Positions 8,873 through 17,069 of a DNA stretch of 19,459 nt are shown one piece after another (positions within the stretch are counted from its first letter, which is position 1; every line of letters begins with the position of its first letter). The DNA is taken from NCBI GenBank assembly GCA_036736205.1, contig DAINMX010000110.1:1-19459 (forward strand). The letters are read 5' to 3'. A model generated the notes under the pieces. The model worked only from the letters and a program-made list of their open reading frames with translations, ran no database searches and had not been told where the DNA came from. Origin of the DNA: XYA12-FULL-58-9 sp001798605. Its GTDB lineage: Bacteria > Myxococcota > XYA12-FULL-58-9. Position numbers and translations under genes: made by a program.

Positions 8873-9894
8873 TCGTGTCTACTGCATCTGCCAAGATCGA
8901 TCGTGCTCTCGCAGCCATTCGTAGTTGCCGGGCTGTTCTCGTCGGTGACCTGGTTCTCGACACGTATATTTACGGTGAAACGATTCGGGTGTCTCGCGAG
9001 GCACCGGTGCTCGTTGTGAAGAAGGAACGGATCGAACATCGTCTCGGAGGTGCTGCGAATGCGGCGGCCAATTTGGCCGAGCTCGGTGTGAACACCCGGG
9101 TCATTGGCGTTATCGGCCAGGATGATGCCGGCCGACAGGTGAAGGCCAAGTTGGAGGCCGCCCACGTGGATGTCTCTCGACTTGTGAGCGCTCAGGTCAC
9201 CACGCCCCAGAAGACGCGAATCATGGCCGGCGCTTTCGGGACAGCCCGACAGCAGGTGCTGCGACTCGATGATGAGCCTGACACACAGCCGCAGTCCGTC
9301 ATCGAGCGGCTTCTTGTTGAGCTCGACGACGCAGCAGCAACAGCCGATGTGCTTGTGGTCAGCGACTACGGTGAGGGTACGGTGGCACAGCCAGTTGTTG
9401 AGGCTGTCAAAATACTCGCGGCAGGCGGAACGCTTGTTTGTGTGGACTCTCGCTTTCGGTTGGGCGAGTTCGTCGGAGTGACCGCTGTCAGTCCGAATCT
9501 CCCTGAAGCTGCAGCAGCTGCTGGTTTTCCGTTACCTGATCAGGCGTCAGTGGAGAGGGCCGGGTTGAAGATTGCGAAAGAGCTCAACCTCAAGGCGTGT
9601 CTGGTCACCCAGGGGCGAGGTGGTATGACTCTGTGTCGTCGTGACCAGCCACCGATGCACGTGGATATCGTCGGTGATGACGAGGTCACCGACGTGACAG
9701 GTGCCGGTGATACGGTGATTGCCACCTTCTCCGCAGCGTTGGCGGCGGGATTGGGAATGGTCAACGCGATGTTGCTCGCGAACTGCGCCGCTGGCGTCTC
9801 GGTGATGCGGGCGGGTGCCGCGACGGTAACTCCTGACGAGGTCCGCGCAGCTGTACGAGGCGGGCAGGTGGAGCTCGAACCATGGGACGAGTAG
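8869..9894 (+). CDS. hldA: D-glycero-beta-D-manno-heptose-7-phosphate kinase (HldE domain I, RfaE1)
   Basis: A 341-residue PfkB/ribokinase-family kinase that phosphorylates heptose-7-phosphate at C1, an early step in making ADP-L-glycero-D-manno-heptose for the LPS inner core. Seen: GDLVLDTYIYG and SREAPVLVV near the N-terminus, the LGGAANAAANLAELG sugar-binding segment (about 59-73), and TGAGDT at 277-282, whose Asp281 is the expected catalytic base. In enterobacteria this is the N-terminal half of bifunctional HldE; here it is a separate protein. The GTG start overlaps the zapA stop and the gene overlaps hldC by 13 nt, so the three are coupled. gmhA and gmhB are not in the window. Confidence 0.93.
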   Translation: MIVSTASAKIDRALAAIRSCRAVLVGDLVLDTYIYGETIRVSREAPVLVVKKERIEHRLGGAANAAANLAELGVNTRVIGVIGQDDAGRQVKAKLEAAHVDVSRLVSAQVTTPQKTRIMAGAFGTARQQVLRLDDEPDTQPQSVIERLLVELDDAAATADVLVVSDYGEGTVAQPVVEAVKILAAGGTLVCVDSRFRLGEFVGVTAVSPNLPEAAAAAGFPLPDQASVERAGLKIAKELNLKACLVTQGRGGMTLCRRDQPPMHVDIVGDDEVTDVTGAGDTVIATFSAALAAGLGMVNAMLLANCAAGVSVMRAGAATVTPDEVRAAVRGGQVELEPWDE

Positions 9895-10355
9895 CCGACA
9901 TCGATACAGTCGCTGCTGCCGTCACCCAGGCGCGTGCGCGTGGGGAAAGAATAGTTCTGGCCAATGGCGCCTTCGATCTACTGCATGTTGGACACCTTCG
10001 CTATCTGCAGGGTGCGGCGAAACTGGGTGATGTCGTCGTTGTGGCGGTCAACTCAGATTCTTCGGTGCGGCGACTGAAGGGAGCGGACCGGCCCGTTGTG
10101 CCCGAGGACGAGAGAGCAGAGTTGGTGGCGGCGCTTTGTTGCGTCGATTGGGTAACGGTCTTTGCCGATGCGACGGTCATACCGATCCTCGAGCGTTTGC
10201 GACCAGATATCCACGCCAAGGGGACTGACTACACACCTGACACAGTCCCCGAGCGGGATGTGGTGCGTGCCTATGGCGGCGAGGTTGCCATCGCGGGAGA
10301 TCCAAAGGACCATTCCACCACCGATGTCGTCCTTCGTCTCGAGGGACGCCGGTGA
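9882..10355 (+). CDS. hldC: D-glycero-beta-D-manno-heptose 1-phosphate adenylyltransferase (HldE domain II, RfaE2)
   Basis: A 157-residue cytidylyltransferase-fold enzyme that joins ATP and heptose-1-phosphate to give ADP-heptose for LPS core assembly. The nucleotide-binding HxGH motif is at 35-38 in NGAFDLLHVGHLRYL, followed by NSDSSVRRLKG and the C-terminal STT of KDHSTTDVV, all typical of RfaE2. A GGTGGAG ribosome site within the end of hldA precedes the ATG by 8 nt, and the genes overlap by 13 nt in different frames. Kinase and adenylyltransferase are therefore made as two proteins in a fixed ratio rather than one fused HldE. Confidence 0.93.
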   Translation: MGRVADIDTVAAAVTQARARGERIVLANGAFDLLHVGHLRYLQGAAKLGDVVVVAVNSDSSVRRLKGADRPVVPEDERAELVAALCCVDWVTVFADATVIPILERLRPDIHAKGTDYTPDTVPERDVVRAYGGEVAIAGDPKDHSTTDVVLRLEGRR

Positions 10356-10415
10356 TTGGGACTTGTCGTGCCATATTGGTCGCGACGCTGAATCCGTGCG
10401 AATTACTTCGATTGG

Positions 10416-11051
10416 ATGGGTAGGCCGATGATTGGACGAAGAGGCGTGCCGATGGTGTTGTCAGCACCGAGCGGTGGTGGCAAGACGACATTGTGCCGGC
10501 AGTTGCTGAGCACAGTGGAAAACGTCGAGTTTTCGATTTCCCATACGACGCGGCCACCCCGAGGACGGGAGCGGGATGGTTTCGACTACCATTTTGTAGA
10601 CGACGGTGCGTTCGATGCCTTGGTCGCCGAAGGAGCATTTCTCGAATGGGCCCATGTCCATGGCCGTCGCTACGGTACTTCCCGGCGAGAGGTTGAGGGG
10701 TGCCTGGGGCGTGGCGTCGACATTCTCTTCGATATCGACGTTCAAGGGGGAAGGCAGATACGCCGTCGGATCGATGACGCGGTGTTGGTGTTCATCCTTC
10801 CCCCTGATTCGGTGACTCTCGAGAAGCGCCTGCGTGGGCGTGGGTCTGATGCAGCCGACGAGATCGAGCGCCGCTTGGTCACCGCGCAAAAGGAAATCGC
10901 TGCCGCGGCAGACCTTTACACCCATTGGATCGTCAATGATGATCTACAGCGAGCGGCGTCGGAACTCGAGGCGATTCTGCGCGGCGAGCGTCTTGCTCGA
11001 GTGGACCGTCGCGAACTGGTCAAAGAGTTTCTTGGTGGAGGCGCGATATGA
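10416..11051 (+). CDS. gmk: Guanylate kinase
   Basis: A 211-residue kinase that converts GMP or dGMP to the diphosphate with ATP. The P-loop APSGGGKTT is at 17-25; the GMP-binding segment with SHTTRPPRGRERDG follows at about 46-59, then FLEWAHVHGRRYGT and the DIDVQGGRQIRR motif, all diagnostic for Gmk. Three starts are possible: ATG 10416 (given), ATG 10428, and ATG 10452, which has the best ribosome site (AAGAGG, 7-nt spacing) but would begin inside the first beta strand of the fold. The gene follows hldC by 60 nt and its stop overlaps the next start (ATGA). Confidence 0.93.
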   Translation: MGRPMIGRRGVPMVLSAPSGGGKTTLCRQLLSTVENVEFSISHTTRPPRGRERDGFDYHFVDDGAFDALVAEGAFLEWAHVHGRRYGTSRREVEGCLGRGVDILFDIDVQGGRQIRRRIDDAVLVFILPPDSVTLEKRLRGRGSDAADEIERRLVTAQKEIAAAADLYTHWIVNDDLQRAASELEAILRGERLARVDRRELVKEFLGGGAI

Positions 11052-11716
11052 CTGCACTTGCATGGGTACTTTGCACGATTGCGAACCCTTTGCTCGATCT
11101 CGGCGATGCAACTGGAAATGGCGGTACGGAGCGTGGCGATGACGCCGAGATTCGGGCCGACGCTGTCGCGGGGGAGCGAAGTCTTTCTGCCGATGTGGAT
11201 GGCACGGCGTTGCCACAACGGTTGCACGAGAAGAGTCGTCGGGTCGATGGACCTGCGGCACAGGAGGGCGGCAACGCGGACGCCGACCCTTGGCTTGGGG
11301 CTGTGCGGCCGAACCTGTTCGCGCCCCGCAAACCATGGGGAGCGTTCGCGCTGGGTGGGTTGGTCGGATTTGGCGCTGGCTACTACTATGCGGGGGATCC
11401 TACCCTGGGCACGACCTTCACCTGCATCGACGCTGTGGTCATTGGCTCCTTTGTCGTCTCAACGGTCGCGCTCAACCAGTTGGTGGTTGAACATGACTTC
11501 CGCAGCGGCAAATCGTTGGCGAGGGATGAAAGGAACTTCGGCAAAATGGAGGCGCGGTGGTATGCCGCCTCGGTGGTCCTCGCGCTCTCAGCGGCAGGGT
11601 CGCGCGTGTTTCAAGCGGTAGGGGGCTTGCGGACCGCCCGAGCCACCAACAAGGCTCTGAGCTCCTTTGCGTTCGTTCCCCTCGGGGCAGGCGGTGCCTT
11701 CGAGCTTTCCTGGTGA
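11048..11716 (+). CDS. Small membrane protein of unknown function
   Basis: I do not recognise this 222-residue protein. It opens with a hydrophobic stretch (about 1-16) that could be a signal or anchor, then has a polar, low-complexity segment of about 70 residues rich in Asp, Gly and Ala. After that come three probable membrane helices (about 98-115, 125-143 and 171-190) separated by a charged loop with EHDFRSGKSLARDERN. The start overlaps the gmk stop by four bases, so it is coupled to gmk. The end lies 76 nt before the glgA ATG. The layout resembles small envelope proteins with glycine-rich paired helices, but no family can be named. Confidence 0.75.
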   Translation: MTALAWVLCTIANPLLDLGDATGNGGTERGDDAEIRADAVAGERSLSADVDGTALPQRLHEKSRRVDGPAAQEGGNADADPWLGAVRPNLFAPRKPWGAFALGGLVGFGAGYYYAGDPTLGTTFTCIDAVVIGSFVVSTVALNQLVVEHDFRSGKSLARDERNFGKMEARWYAASVVLALSAAGSRVFQAVGGLRTARATNKALSSFAFVPLGAGGAFELSW

Positions 11717-11792
11717 GTTCACAACGTACTGGACCGACCGGGACCCATGTGATGGTCTTCCTCGTATCAGTGCCGCAGTAAGGGGCCGAACC

Positions 11793-13250
11793 ATGGCGAA
11801 AATACTGTTCTGTGCGTCTGAGGTTGTTCCGTTTGCGAGGGCGGGAGCGCTCGCGGACGTGGGTGGGTCATTGCCGCCTGCACTTGCGCGACTGGGTCAT
11901 GATATCCGGGTCGTCATGCCGTTGTACGCCAGTGTCGATCGCGGCGCGCACGGCCTCGAGTTGGATCGTCATGTTGATGTGCCGATGCGGGGTCGCGGGG
12001 TGCGGGTAGGTGTGTGGCGTGGCAAGCTGCCCAATGGCGAAGTCCCCGTATACTTCATCGACAGTCCAGCGCATTTCCATCGGCAGCAACTCTACCAACA
12101 AGATGGGGAGGAATTCGTCGACAACGTTGAACGATTTGCTCTGCTCTCACGTGCGGCGTTGCAACTCGCCAAGGAGATCGACTTTCTCCCCGATATCGTG
12201 CACTGCAACGATTGGCAGACAGGGCTGATTCCCGTTTATCTCAAGACCTTGCTGCGTGATGATCCATCGTTTGCCAGCACGGCGAGCGTGCTGACCATTC
12301 ACGATCTGGCGTATCAAGGACTCGGTGCTCGCGACGACCTACTCCGCACTGGCCTCGGTTGGGAGTACTTCACCATGGCGGGGTTGGAGTTTTTTGGCGG
12401 CATCAATTTGCTCAAGGGTGGCATCATGTATGCGGATGCCATCAACACCGTGAGTCCCACCTATGGTCGTGAAATCCAGACCGCGGAGTTTGGTGCGCGA
12501 CTTGAAGGTGTGATTGCCACTCGAGCCGATGACCTCTGTGGCATCCTAAATGGCGTCGATTATGAGGTTTGGGATCCGCGCAGAGACGAGCACATCCAAG
12601 CGAAATACGGCCCTGGGGATCTTGCCGGCAAAGCCGAATGCAAGAGGGCTCTGCAGCGCAAGTCTGGTCTCGGCCAATCGGTAGCGCCGCTGATTGGGGT
12701 CGTGAGCCGCCTCGATACGCGTAAGGGCTGTGATCTGCTCTTGGAAATCATTCCGGAGGTGCTGCACCTCGACGTGCAAATGGTGATTCTTGGTACGGGT
12801 GATCCGCAAATCGAGGCACACCTGCAGCGACTGTCCAGAACCTACTCCGACAGGCTGTCGGTGCACATGACCTTTGATGAAGGGTTGGCCCATCAGATCC
12901 AGGCCGGCGCGGATATATTCCTCATGCCGTCGCAATACGAGCCTTGCGGCCTCAATCAGATGCACAGCTTGCGCTATGGCACCATTCCAGTCGTGCGGCG
13001 AACCGGGGGATTGGCGGACACCGTGGTGGACTATCTGCCGTCAACGGCAGCGTCGATGACGGCAACGGGTTTCCAGTTTGGTGCCTATCACCCACCGGCT
13101 TTGCTCAAGGCGCTGCTTTTGGCGCTGATGGTGTACGAGAACAAACCCAGATGGAAACGACTCATAGAGGCGGCAATGGCCGCTGAATTCACTTGGGGAC
13201 AGGCGGCGCGCAGTTACGACGAGATGTACCGACGATTGTTGCGAGGCTAA
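11793..13250 (+). CDS. glgA: Glycogen synthase (ADP-glucose type, GT5) with altered N-terminal loop
   Basis: A 485-residue GT5 enzyme that adds glucose from ADP-glucose to the non-reducing ends of alpha-1,4-glucan. The start at 11793 is set by AAGGGG 7 nt upstream and by the family-typical opening MAKILFCASEVVPFA; a longer frame from 11667 would overlap the previous gene. Seen: GHDIRVVMPLY, HCNDWQTGL, TIHDLAYQG, TVSPTYGREIQ, GILNGVDYEVWDP and the C-terminal EPCGLNQMHSLRYGTIPVVRRTGGLADTV, split here by its catalytic Glu383. One deviation: the conserved KTGGLADV near residue 16 reads RAGALADV (Arg16, Ala19). It ends 11 nt before the convergent lipoprotein gene. No other glycogen gene is in the window. 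Confidence 0.92.
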   Translation: MAKILFCASEVVPFARAGALADVGGSLPPALARLGHDIRVVMPLYASVDRGAHGLELDRHVDVPMRGRGVRVGVWRGKLPNGEVPVYFIDSPAHFHRQQLYQQDGEEFVDNVERFALLSRAALQLAKEIDFLPDIVHCNDWQTGLIPVYLKTLLRDDPSFASTASVLTIHDLAYQGLGARDDLLRTGLGWEYFTMAGLEFFGGINLLKGGIMYADAINTVSPTYGREIQTAEFGARLEGVIATRADDLCGILNGVDYEVWDPRRDEHIQAKYGPGDLAGKAECKRALQRKSGLGQSVAPLIGVVSRLDTRKGCDLLLEIIPEVLHLDVQMVILGTGDPQIEAHLQRLSRTYSDRLSVHMTFDEGLAHQIQAGADIFLMPSQYEPCGLNQMHSLRYGTIPVVRRTGGLADTVVDYLPSTAASMTATGFQFGAYHPPALLKALLLALMVYENKPRWKRLIEAAMAAEFTWGQAARSYDEMYRRLLRG

Positions 13251-13261
13251 CGGCTCTAGGC

Positions 13262-15448
13262 CTAGTCGCGGTCACGCAGTCCGAACCACCACGAGTCTGG
13301 ATCGAGCTCACCACCAAAGAAGCCGAACTCGGTGCCGCCCATGATGGCGCTCTCGGTCGTACTGCGGGGATTGTCGGGGTTGCCAAGGATACTGGCGGTG
13401 TGGCCCAGGGCATTGTTATGGATCAGGGCGCGCTGGTCGAACTCGAGGTCGAAGACCTTGAGGCGGACGTCGGAGAGGGTGTTGTGTAGGGCATTGACCG
13501 CAGCGATGGCAGCAGCATCGCAGATGGCCTCGATGCCCGGAACGCTGCACACATTGCCATCGGTGATGTCACAGAACAGATCATCGATGGCGTACTGGAA
13601 ATCTTCGCAGGGAATGGCGTCGACGAGGAAGGTCTCGAAGTCAGCGTAGGCACCGTTGGATGCAATCTGGATGATCACGTCGAGCATGACGGTGAGCATC
13701 TGTGACATATCGAACTCGACGTTGCGACCGTAGAGGCGCAGGGTGTCGCCCATGACCTGGCCGGTGAACGGATCCACCTCGACGTCAACAATGAGGTCGT
13801 CGTTGGAGTAGTTCACGTTGATGTCGCTGTCGAGAATGATGTCAAACTGACCGCAGCTGGGATCGCTGTTGAACTGTGCGGGGCCACCGGGACAGAAGCT
13901 GACGACAAAGAACTGGGCGCTGGTCCAATCCTCCTGACCGGTGACGTTGGTAGAAAGCCTCTCGGGGGTAGGATCGGTGACGGTGGGTTGAACAATGAAC
14001 ATCTCGCCCTCCACCTCCATGTTTTCGAACAGGTGGATGAAATCGGCGAGGATCGACACGACCGTGCGAGCCCAGGCAGGGATGTACTGTTCGACCAAGG
14101 CATTGAGCATGGCCTCGAGGATGTCGCCGACGATGGGGATATTGATCTGTAGCTGCGCAGCGAAGACGAGGTTGAGAAAGTCGATGACGGGACCGACGAA
14201 ATGGGTGAGAAAACCGGGCAGGGTATCGGAGATGTCGAAGTGGTAGTTGGTGAACCACAGACCGTTGACATCCCAAATGTCATCGGGTGCCGCCGATGGC
14301 AAGCAGGCACCGCATTGATCACAGGTCCAAGCGTCAGGGCAGCCGTCGTTGTTGATGCAGCCGTCGGCGGGAACGCAATGACCGGCGTCGCCGCACCGCT
14401 CGCCGGCACTTGTGCAGTCGCCATCGTCGAAACAGGAGGCGCAGACGCCGTCTAGGGTGGGATTGATGAGCTCACATTGTCGCGTGGTGTCGTTGCAAAA
14501 ATATCCCGAGGGGCAGTTGGCGTCGCCATTGCAATAGGCTGCCGCAGGTAGGCACGTGCTGTCGTCGCAGATGTAGCCGGGTTGACAATCTGTGAAGTAT
14601 TGGCAATCGGCACCGCCGCTGCCCCGCAAGGCTACATCCAGGGTGACGGTGACGGACTCGACGCCGGTGGCGGAAAAGCGCACCTGGTAGCCGCTTTGGG
14701 CCGCGGTGCCGGTCTTGAAGCGCACTGAGGCCATGCCGGCACCGTCGGTGGTCAAGGTAGCGGAGCTGGTGGGACCTGGGTCGAGGCCGGCACCGTTGCG
14801 TACGCCACCCGTGAACTCTGCTTGGATGGATGCTCCGGCAACGGGAGGGCCGCTCGCGCCGTCTTGCATGCGTCGCACCAGCCGTATCCGCAAGCGCTCC
14901 GAACGATTGATCACCGTGTCGAGGACCGTTGGCACCAAGAGCTCGAATTGGCGATCGTCACGACCCACTGTGATGGTGAAGGCGCTCGATTCCGCGCCGG
15001 CTGCGGCCGCACGCACCATGAGTTGGCGACTTTGGGCGGTGCCGACGTTGACCGTCATTTGGGCGATACCATTGGCATCGGTGGCCGAGGAGGCGCCCGC
15101 GGGAAATCCCGCTCCATCTCCCGGGTCGCCACCGATGAAGAACCAAGCGACCGCCTCGTTGGCCGCGGGGGTCAAATGCGCGTCATCGTCGATGCTCTTG
15201 CCGGCGGAGCGATAGGCCACGACCTTGAGGGTCACCTCGGTGCTCGGATAGGCGTGGTGTTGCAGCGCGCCCCAGGGTTCGAGGAGGAGCTTCATGGGTG
15301 GCAGGTCGGAGCACTGACCACCTTTGCAGTATGAGCCCTCGGAGCAGTCCGTGTCTTCGCTGCAGGGATGGCCCGTTCCCGCACCGCAACCGGCGAAGCT
15401 GAGACTCAAAAGGAGGAGCAAAGAAGGGAAGATGATTTGCTTCTGCAT
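13262..15448 (-). CDS. Large lipoprotein with Big-1-like domains and five Cys-rich modules
   Basis: A 728-residue surface or periplasmic lipoprotein. The signal peptide ends in a lipobox, LSFAGC, with the lipidated Cys at 21. Next come a Cys-rich module (about 29-48, PCSEDTDCSEGSYCKGGQC), two Ig-like domains resembling Big-1/invasin repeats (about 69-160 and 183-281, with TDANGIA and TTDGAG turns), and four more Cys modules (about 280-382) of the kind C-x-DxxC-xxGxxC-xxxxC seen in many Myxococcota envelope proteins. The last 340 residues are a domain I do not recognise, with hydrophobic helices (LPGFLTHFVGPVIDFLNLVF, VGDILEAMLNALVEQYI) and Asp-rich beta strands. The role is unknown; adhesion or envelope stabilisation is a guess. 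The ribosome site before the ATG is weak. Confidence 0.85.
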   Translation of the reverse strand: MQKQIIFPSLLLLLSLSFAGCGAGTGHPCSEDTDCSEGSYCKGGQCSDLPPMKLLLEPWGALQHHAYPSTEVTLKVVAYRSAGKSIDDDAHLTPAANEAVAWFFIGGDPGDGAGFPAGASSATDANGIAQMTVNVGTAQSRQLMVRAAAAGAESSAFTITVGRDDRQFELLVPTVLDTVINRSERLRIRLVRRMQDGASGPPVAGASIQAEFTGGVRNGAGLDPGPTSSATLTTDGAGMASVRFKTGTAAQSGYQVRFSATGVESVTVTLDVALRGSGGADCQYFTDCQPGYICDDSTCLPAAAYCNGDANCPSGYFCNDTTRQCELINPTLDGVCASCFDDGDCTSAGERCGDAGHCVPADGCINNDGCPDAWTCDQCGACLPSAAPDDIWDVNGLWFTNYHFDISDTLPGFLTHFVGPVIDFLNLVFAAQLQINIPIVGDILEAMLNALVEQYIPAWARTVVSILADFIHLFENMEVEGEMFIVQPTVTDPTPERLSTNVTGQEDWTSAQFFVVSFCPGGPAQFNSDPSCGQFDIILDSDINVNYSNDDLIVDVEVDPFTGQVMGDTLRLYGRNVEFDMSQMLTVMLDVIIQIASNGAYADFETFLVDAIPCEDFQYAIDDLFCDITDGNVCSVPGIEAICDAAAIAAVNALHNTLSDVRLKVFDLEFDQRALIHNNALGHTASILGNPDNPRSTTESAIMGGTEFGFFGGELDPDSWWFGLRDRD

Positions 15449-15544
15449 GGCCGTGGCAGTCTAACCGATCGCGCCCAAGAATTCACCATCCCAAGGGATC
15501 GCATTTTGGGAGCGCATTTTTGCCTCGTGAGCAAGAAAGAATTC

Positions 15545-15587
15545 TGATGCACTGCGGTGCCGGTTGCTCAAAAGCCCAAGTGCATCA
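15545..15587 (-). terminator. 9-bp inverted repeat at the end of the DUF1571 gene, possible terminator
   Basis: TGATGCACT (15545-15553) and AGTGCATCA (15579-15587) are exact reverse complements separated by 25 nt. The outer arm includes the stop codon of the gene read leftwards. In that direction the stem is followed by GAATTCTTTCTTGC, T-rich but not a clean T-run, so an intrinsic terminator is possible but weak. The rest of the gap up to the lipoprotein start holds a duplicated CGCATTTT (15500 and 15513) and nothing else I can name. Confidence 0.35.
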
Positions 15588-16436
15588 AAAATTGTAGGCC
15601 GGATTTTCGCGATCGAAATCGAGATCGGTAAGGGGAGGATTGACCTTCATGTCGAAGTACTCAAACCGTTCGTAGATGTGATCGTCAAAACCCCAGATGG
15701 TGGTGCGCAGGGGCAGGTTGGTGGCGACGTCGACAATGAATTCGATCTTCTTGCCATAGTAAGCAGGCACCGACAGGGTATCACCGGCATCCACCGTATC
15801 CGTCAGGGCATCAAGGTCTTCATTGTAGTAAGCAATGACGAAGGGATCGGCTCCCGCCTTGCTGGCAAATCGAAACAGCGACTCGTCCTCCTTCGCGGTC
15901 ACCTGTGCGGGGGCGTTGTTGCCTGCATGCAGGATAACGCTCTTGGCGGGGCGACCATGGAAGTCGAGGGTGCCGCCGAACTCCAATCGTTCGCCATTGG
16001 GATTCTTGCGGGCACGGCTGAGGGAGGTACGTACGAGGTCAAAAAGATAAGCAAACCCCGAGTGGGTGATGATGTGATGCTGGCCTTTGGTCGCAAGAGC
16101 TCCGTAGATGCTGAGGTTGACAGTCACGTCGGGAAAGGATCCTTGGTGCGCAACCAACTCGCCCTTGTTGCGCGACGGCGCATAGATCGCTTCTTGTCCC
16201 GGTTTGGGTTTGATATTCCCGAGGTAGACGTCACCGGGATTGCGCAGCTTGACGTTCACCTCCTCGAAGGTGACCTCGCCGTCGCACATCCGCTCGGTCT
16301 TCTCCATGCGGAAGGCAAGCGTGCTGACTTGGCTCCAGGTGCTCAACATCTGTTTGACGAGCGCATCGGCTTGAGGATCGGCGTCGAAGCTCGAGATGAA
16401 AACGACGAGGGCCGACAGGACGGCAAGGTTTGTCAC
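15585..16436 (-). CDS. Exported DUF1571-type protein
   Basis: A 283-residue protein with a signal peptide (VTNLAVLSALVVFISSFDA) and a fold resembling DUF1571 and LolA/LolB-like outer-membrane lipoprotein-sorting proteins. The family marks are TERMCDGEVTFEEVNVKLRN, GQEAIYAPSRNKGELVAH, ITHSGFAYLF and the ending YFDMKVNPPLTDLDFD. DUF1571 proteins are found in planctomycetes and other Gram-negative bacteria and have no proven role. I chose the GTG at 16434-16436, which has AGGAG 6 nt upstream and starts the signal peptide directly; the first ATG (16484) would add 16 polar residues in front. A longer frame on the opposite strand (15564-16637) is a shadow. No Cys lipobox is present. Confidence 0.72.
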   Translation of the reverse strand: MTNLAVLSALVVFISSFDADPQADALVKQMLSTWSQVSTLAFRMEKTERMCDGEVTFEEVNVKLRNPGDVYLGNIKPKPGQEAIYAPSRNKGELVAHQGSFPDVTVNLSIYGALATKGQHHIITHSGFAYLFDLVRTSLSRARKNPNGERLEFGGTLDFHGRPAKSVILHAGNNAPAQVTAKEDESLFRFASKAGADPFVIAYYNEDLDALTDTVDAGDTLSVPAYYGKKIEFIVDVATNLPLRTTIWGFDDHIYERFEYFDMKVNPPLTDLDFDRENPAYNF

Positions 16437-16553
16437 GTGGGACTCCTGGGCGAGATCAGAGAAGAGGTGTACGCAGCCGCACATTCCCTGTCAATGCGCC
16501 GAGAGGTGACGGCGGTGACGGCTGCGACGGCTGTTACGAACAACGGCGTCGGC

Positions 16554-17069
16554 TCAACTGACACTCAAAACTTCCCATTCGAAGGGCTCACGGTTGATCG
16601 TGACGTCAACGACATCCCCAGATCTTCTGCCGAGTAACGCTTTCCCTACGGGTGATGCGGGCGTGACCACGGTGACGAAGCCATCGCCCCCGGGACCTTC
16701 GAGCTCGGTTGCGGCGCCCACGGGGAGAATAATGAACGTACGTTCCCAGGTTCCCCGCTCATCCTCTGTGGCCACGTCCACAATGGCGCCCAGGCATACG
16801 GCGCTCTCGGGTGAGAGCTCGGGCAGGCCCCGTTGGACAAAGGTGTCCAGCAACTGAAGCTCTTTCTGCGCTTCTCTCGAGCGGGCCGCGTGCCCCTTGG
16901 CGAGGTTGCCAAACTCGATGGCGACGCGACCATCCTCTTTCTTCTCCGATTCGGTTGCCATGGTTCTCGCAGCTTCGCGCGCGTCGGCCTCGGCACGACC
17001 GGCAAGGGCGGCTTTCTGGACAATCTCATTGCGGAGCTGGCCGATGAAGTGATGTGTCAGGGTTGCCAT
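16554..17069 (-). CDS. GreA/GreB-like transcription elongation factor family protein
   Basis: A 171-residue protein with an N-terminal helical coiled-coil region (about 10-80) and a C-terminal GreA/GreB FKBP-like domain (about 95-171). The latter is recognised by GAIVDVATEDERGTWERTF, the SPVGKALLGRRSGDVVDV turn and EWEVLSV at the end. Proteins of this kind bind the RNA polymerase secondary channel. Classical Gre factors place Asp and Glu at the coiled-coil tip; here the likely tip, EKKEDGRVAIEF, has Asp46 and Glu52 in different spacing, so cleavage stimulation is uncertain. I chose ATG 17067-17069, since the 34 residues before it look non-coding; its ribosome site is poor. It is divergent from the cyclase gene. 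Confidence 0.8.
   Translation of the reverse strand: MATLTHHFIGQLRNEIVQKAALAGRAEADAREAARTMATESEKKEDGRVAIEFGNLAKGHAARSREAQKELQLLDTFVQRGLPELSPESAVCLGAIVDVATEDERGTWERTFIILPVGAATELEGPGGDGFVTVVTPASPVGKALLGRRSGDVVDVTINREPFEWEVLSVS

Noticed and set aside
8873..8900. 6S RNA expected downstream of zapA in gammaproteobacteria
   Set aside because: zapA and hldA overlap, leaving no room for an RNA gene.
11667..11792. N-terminal extension of GlgA
   Set aside because: It overlaps the preceding gene, lacks family similarity, and a good ribosome site precedes the ATG at 11793.
15564..16637. Plus-strand frame of 357 codons, longer than the gene opposite it
   Set aside because: The minus-strand gene has a ribosome site, signal peptide and DUF1571-like motifs; the plus frame shows only the low-complexity look of an antisense shadow.
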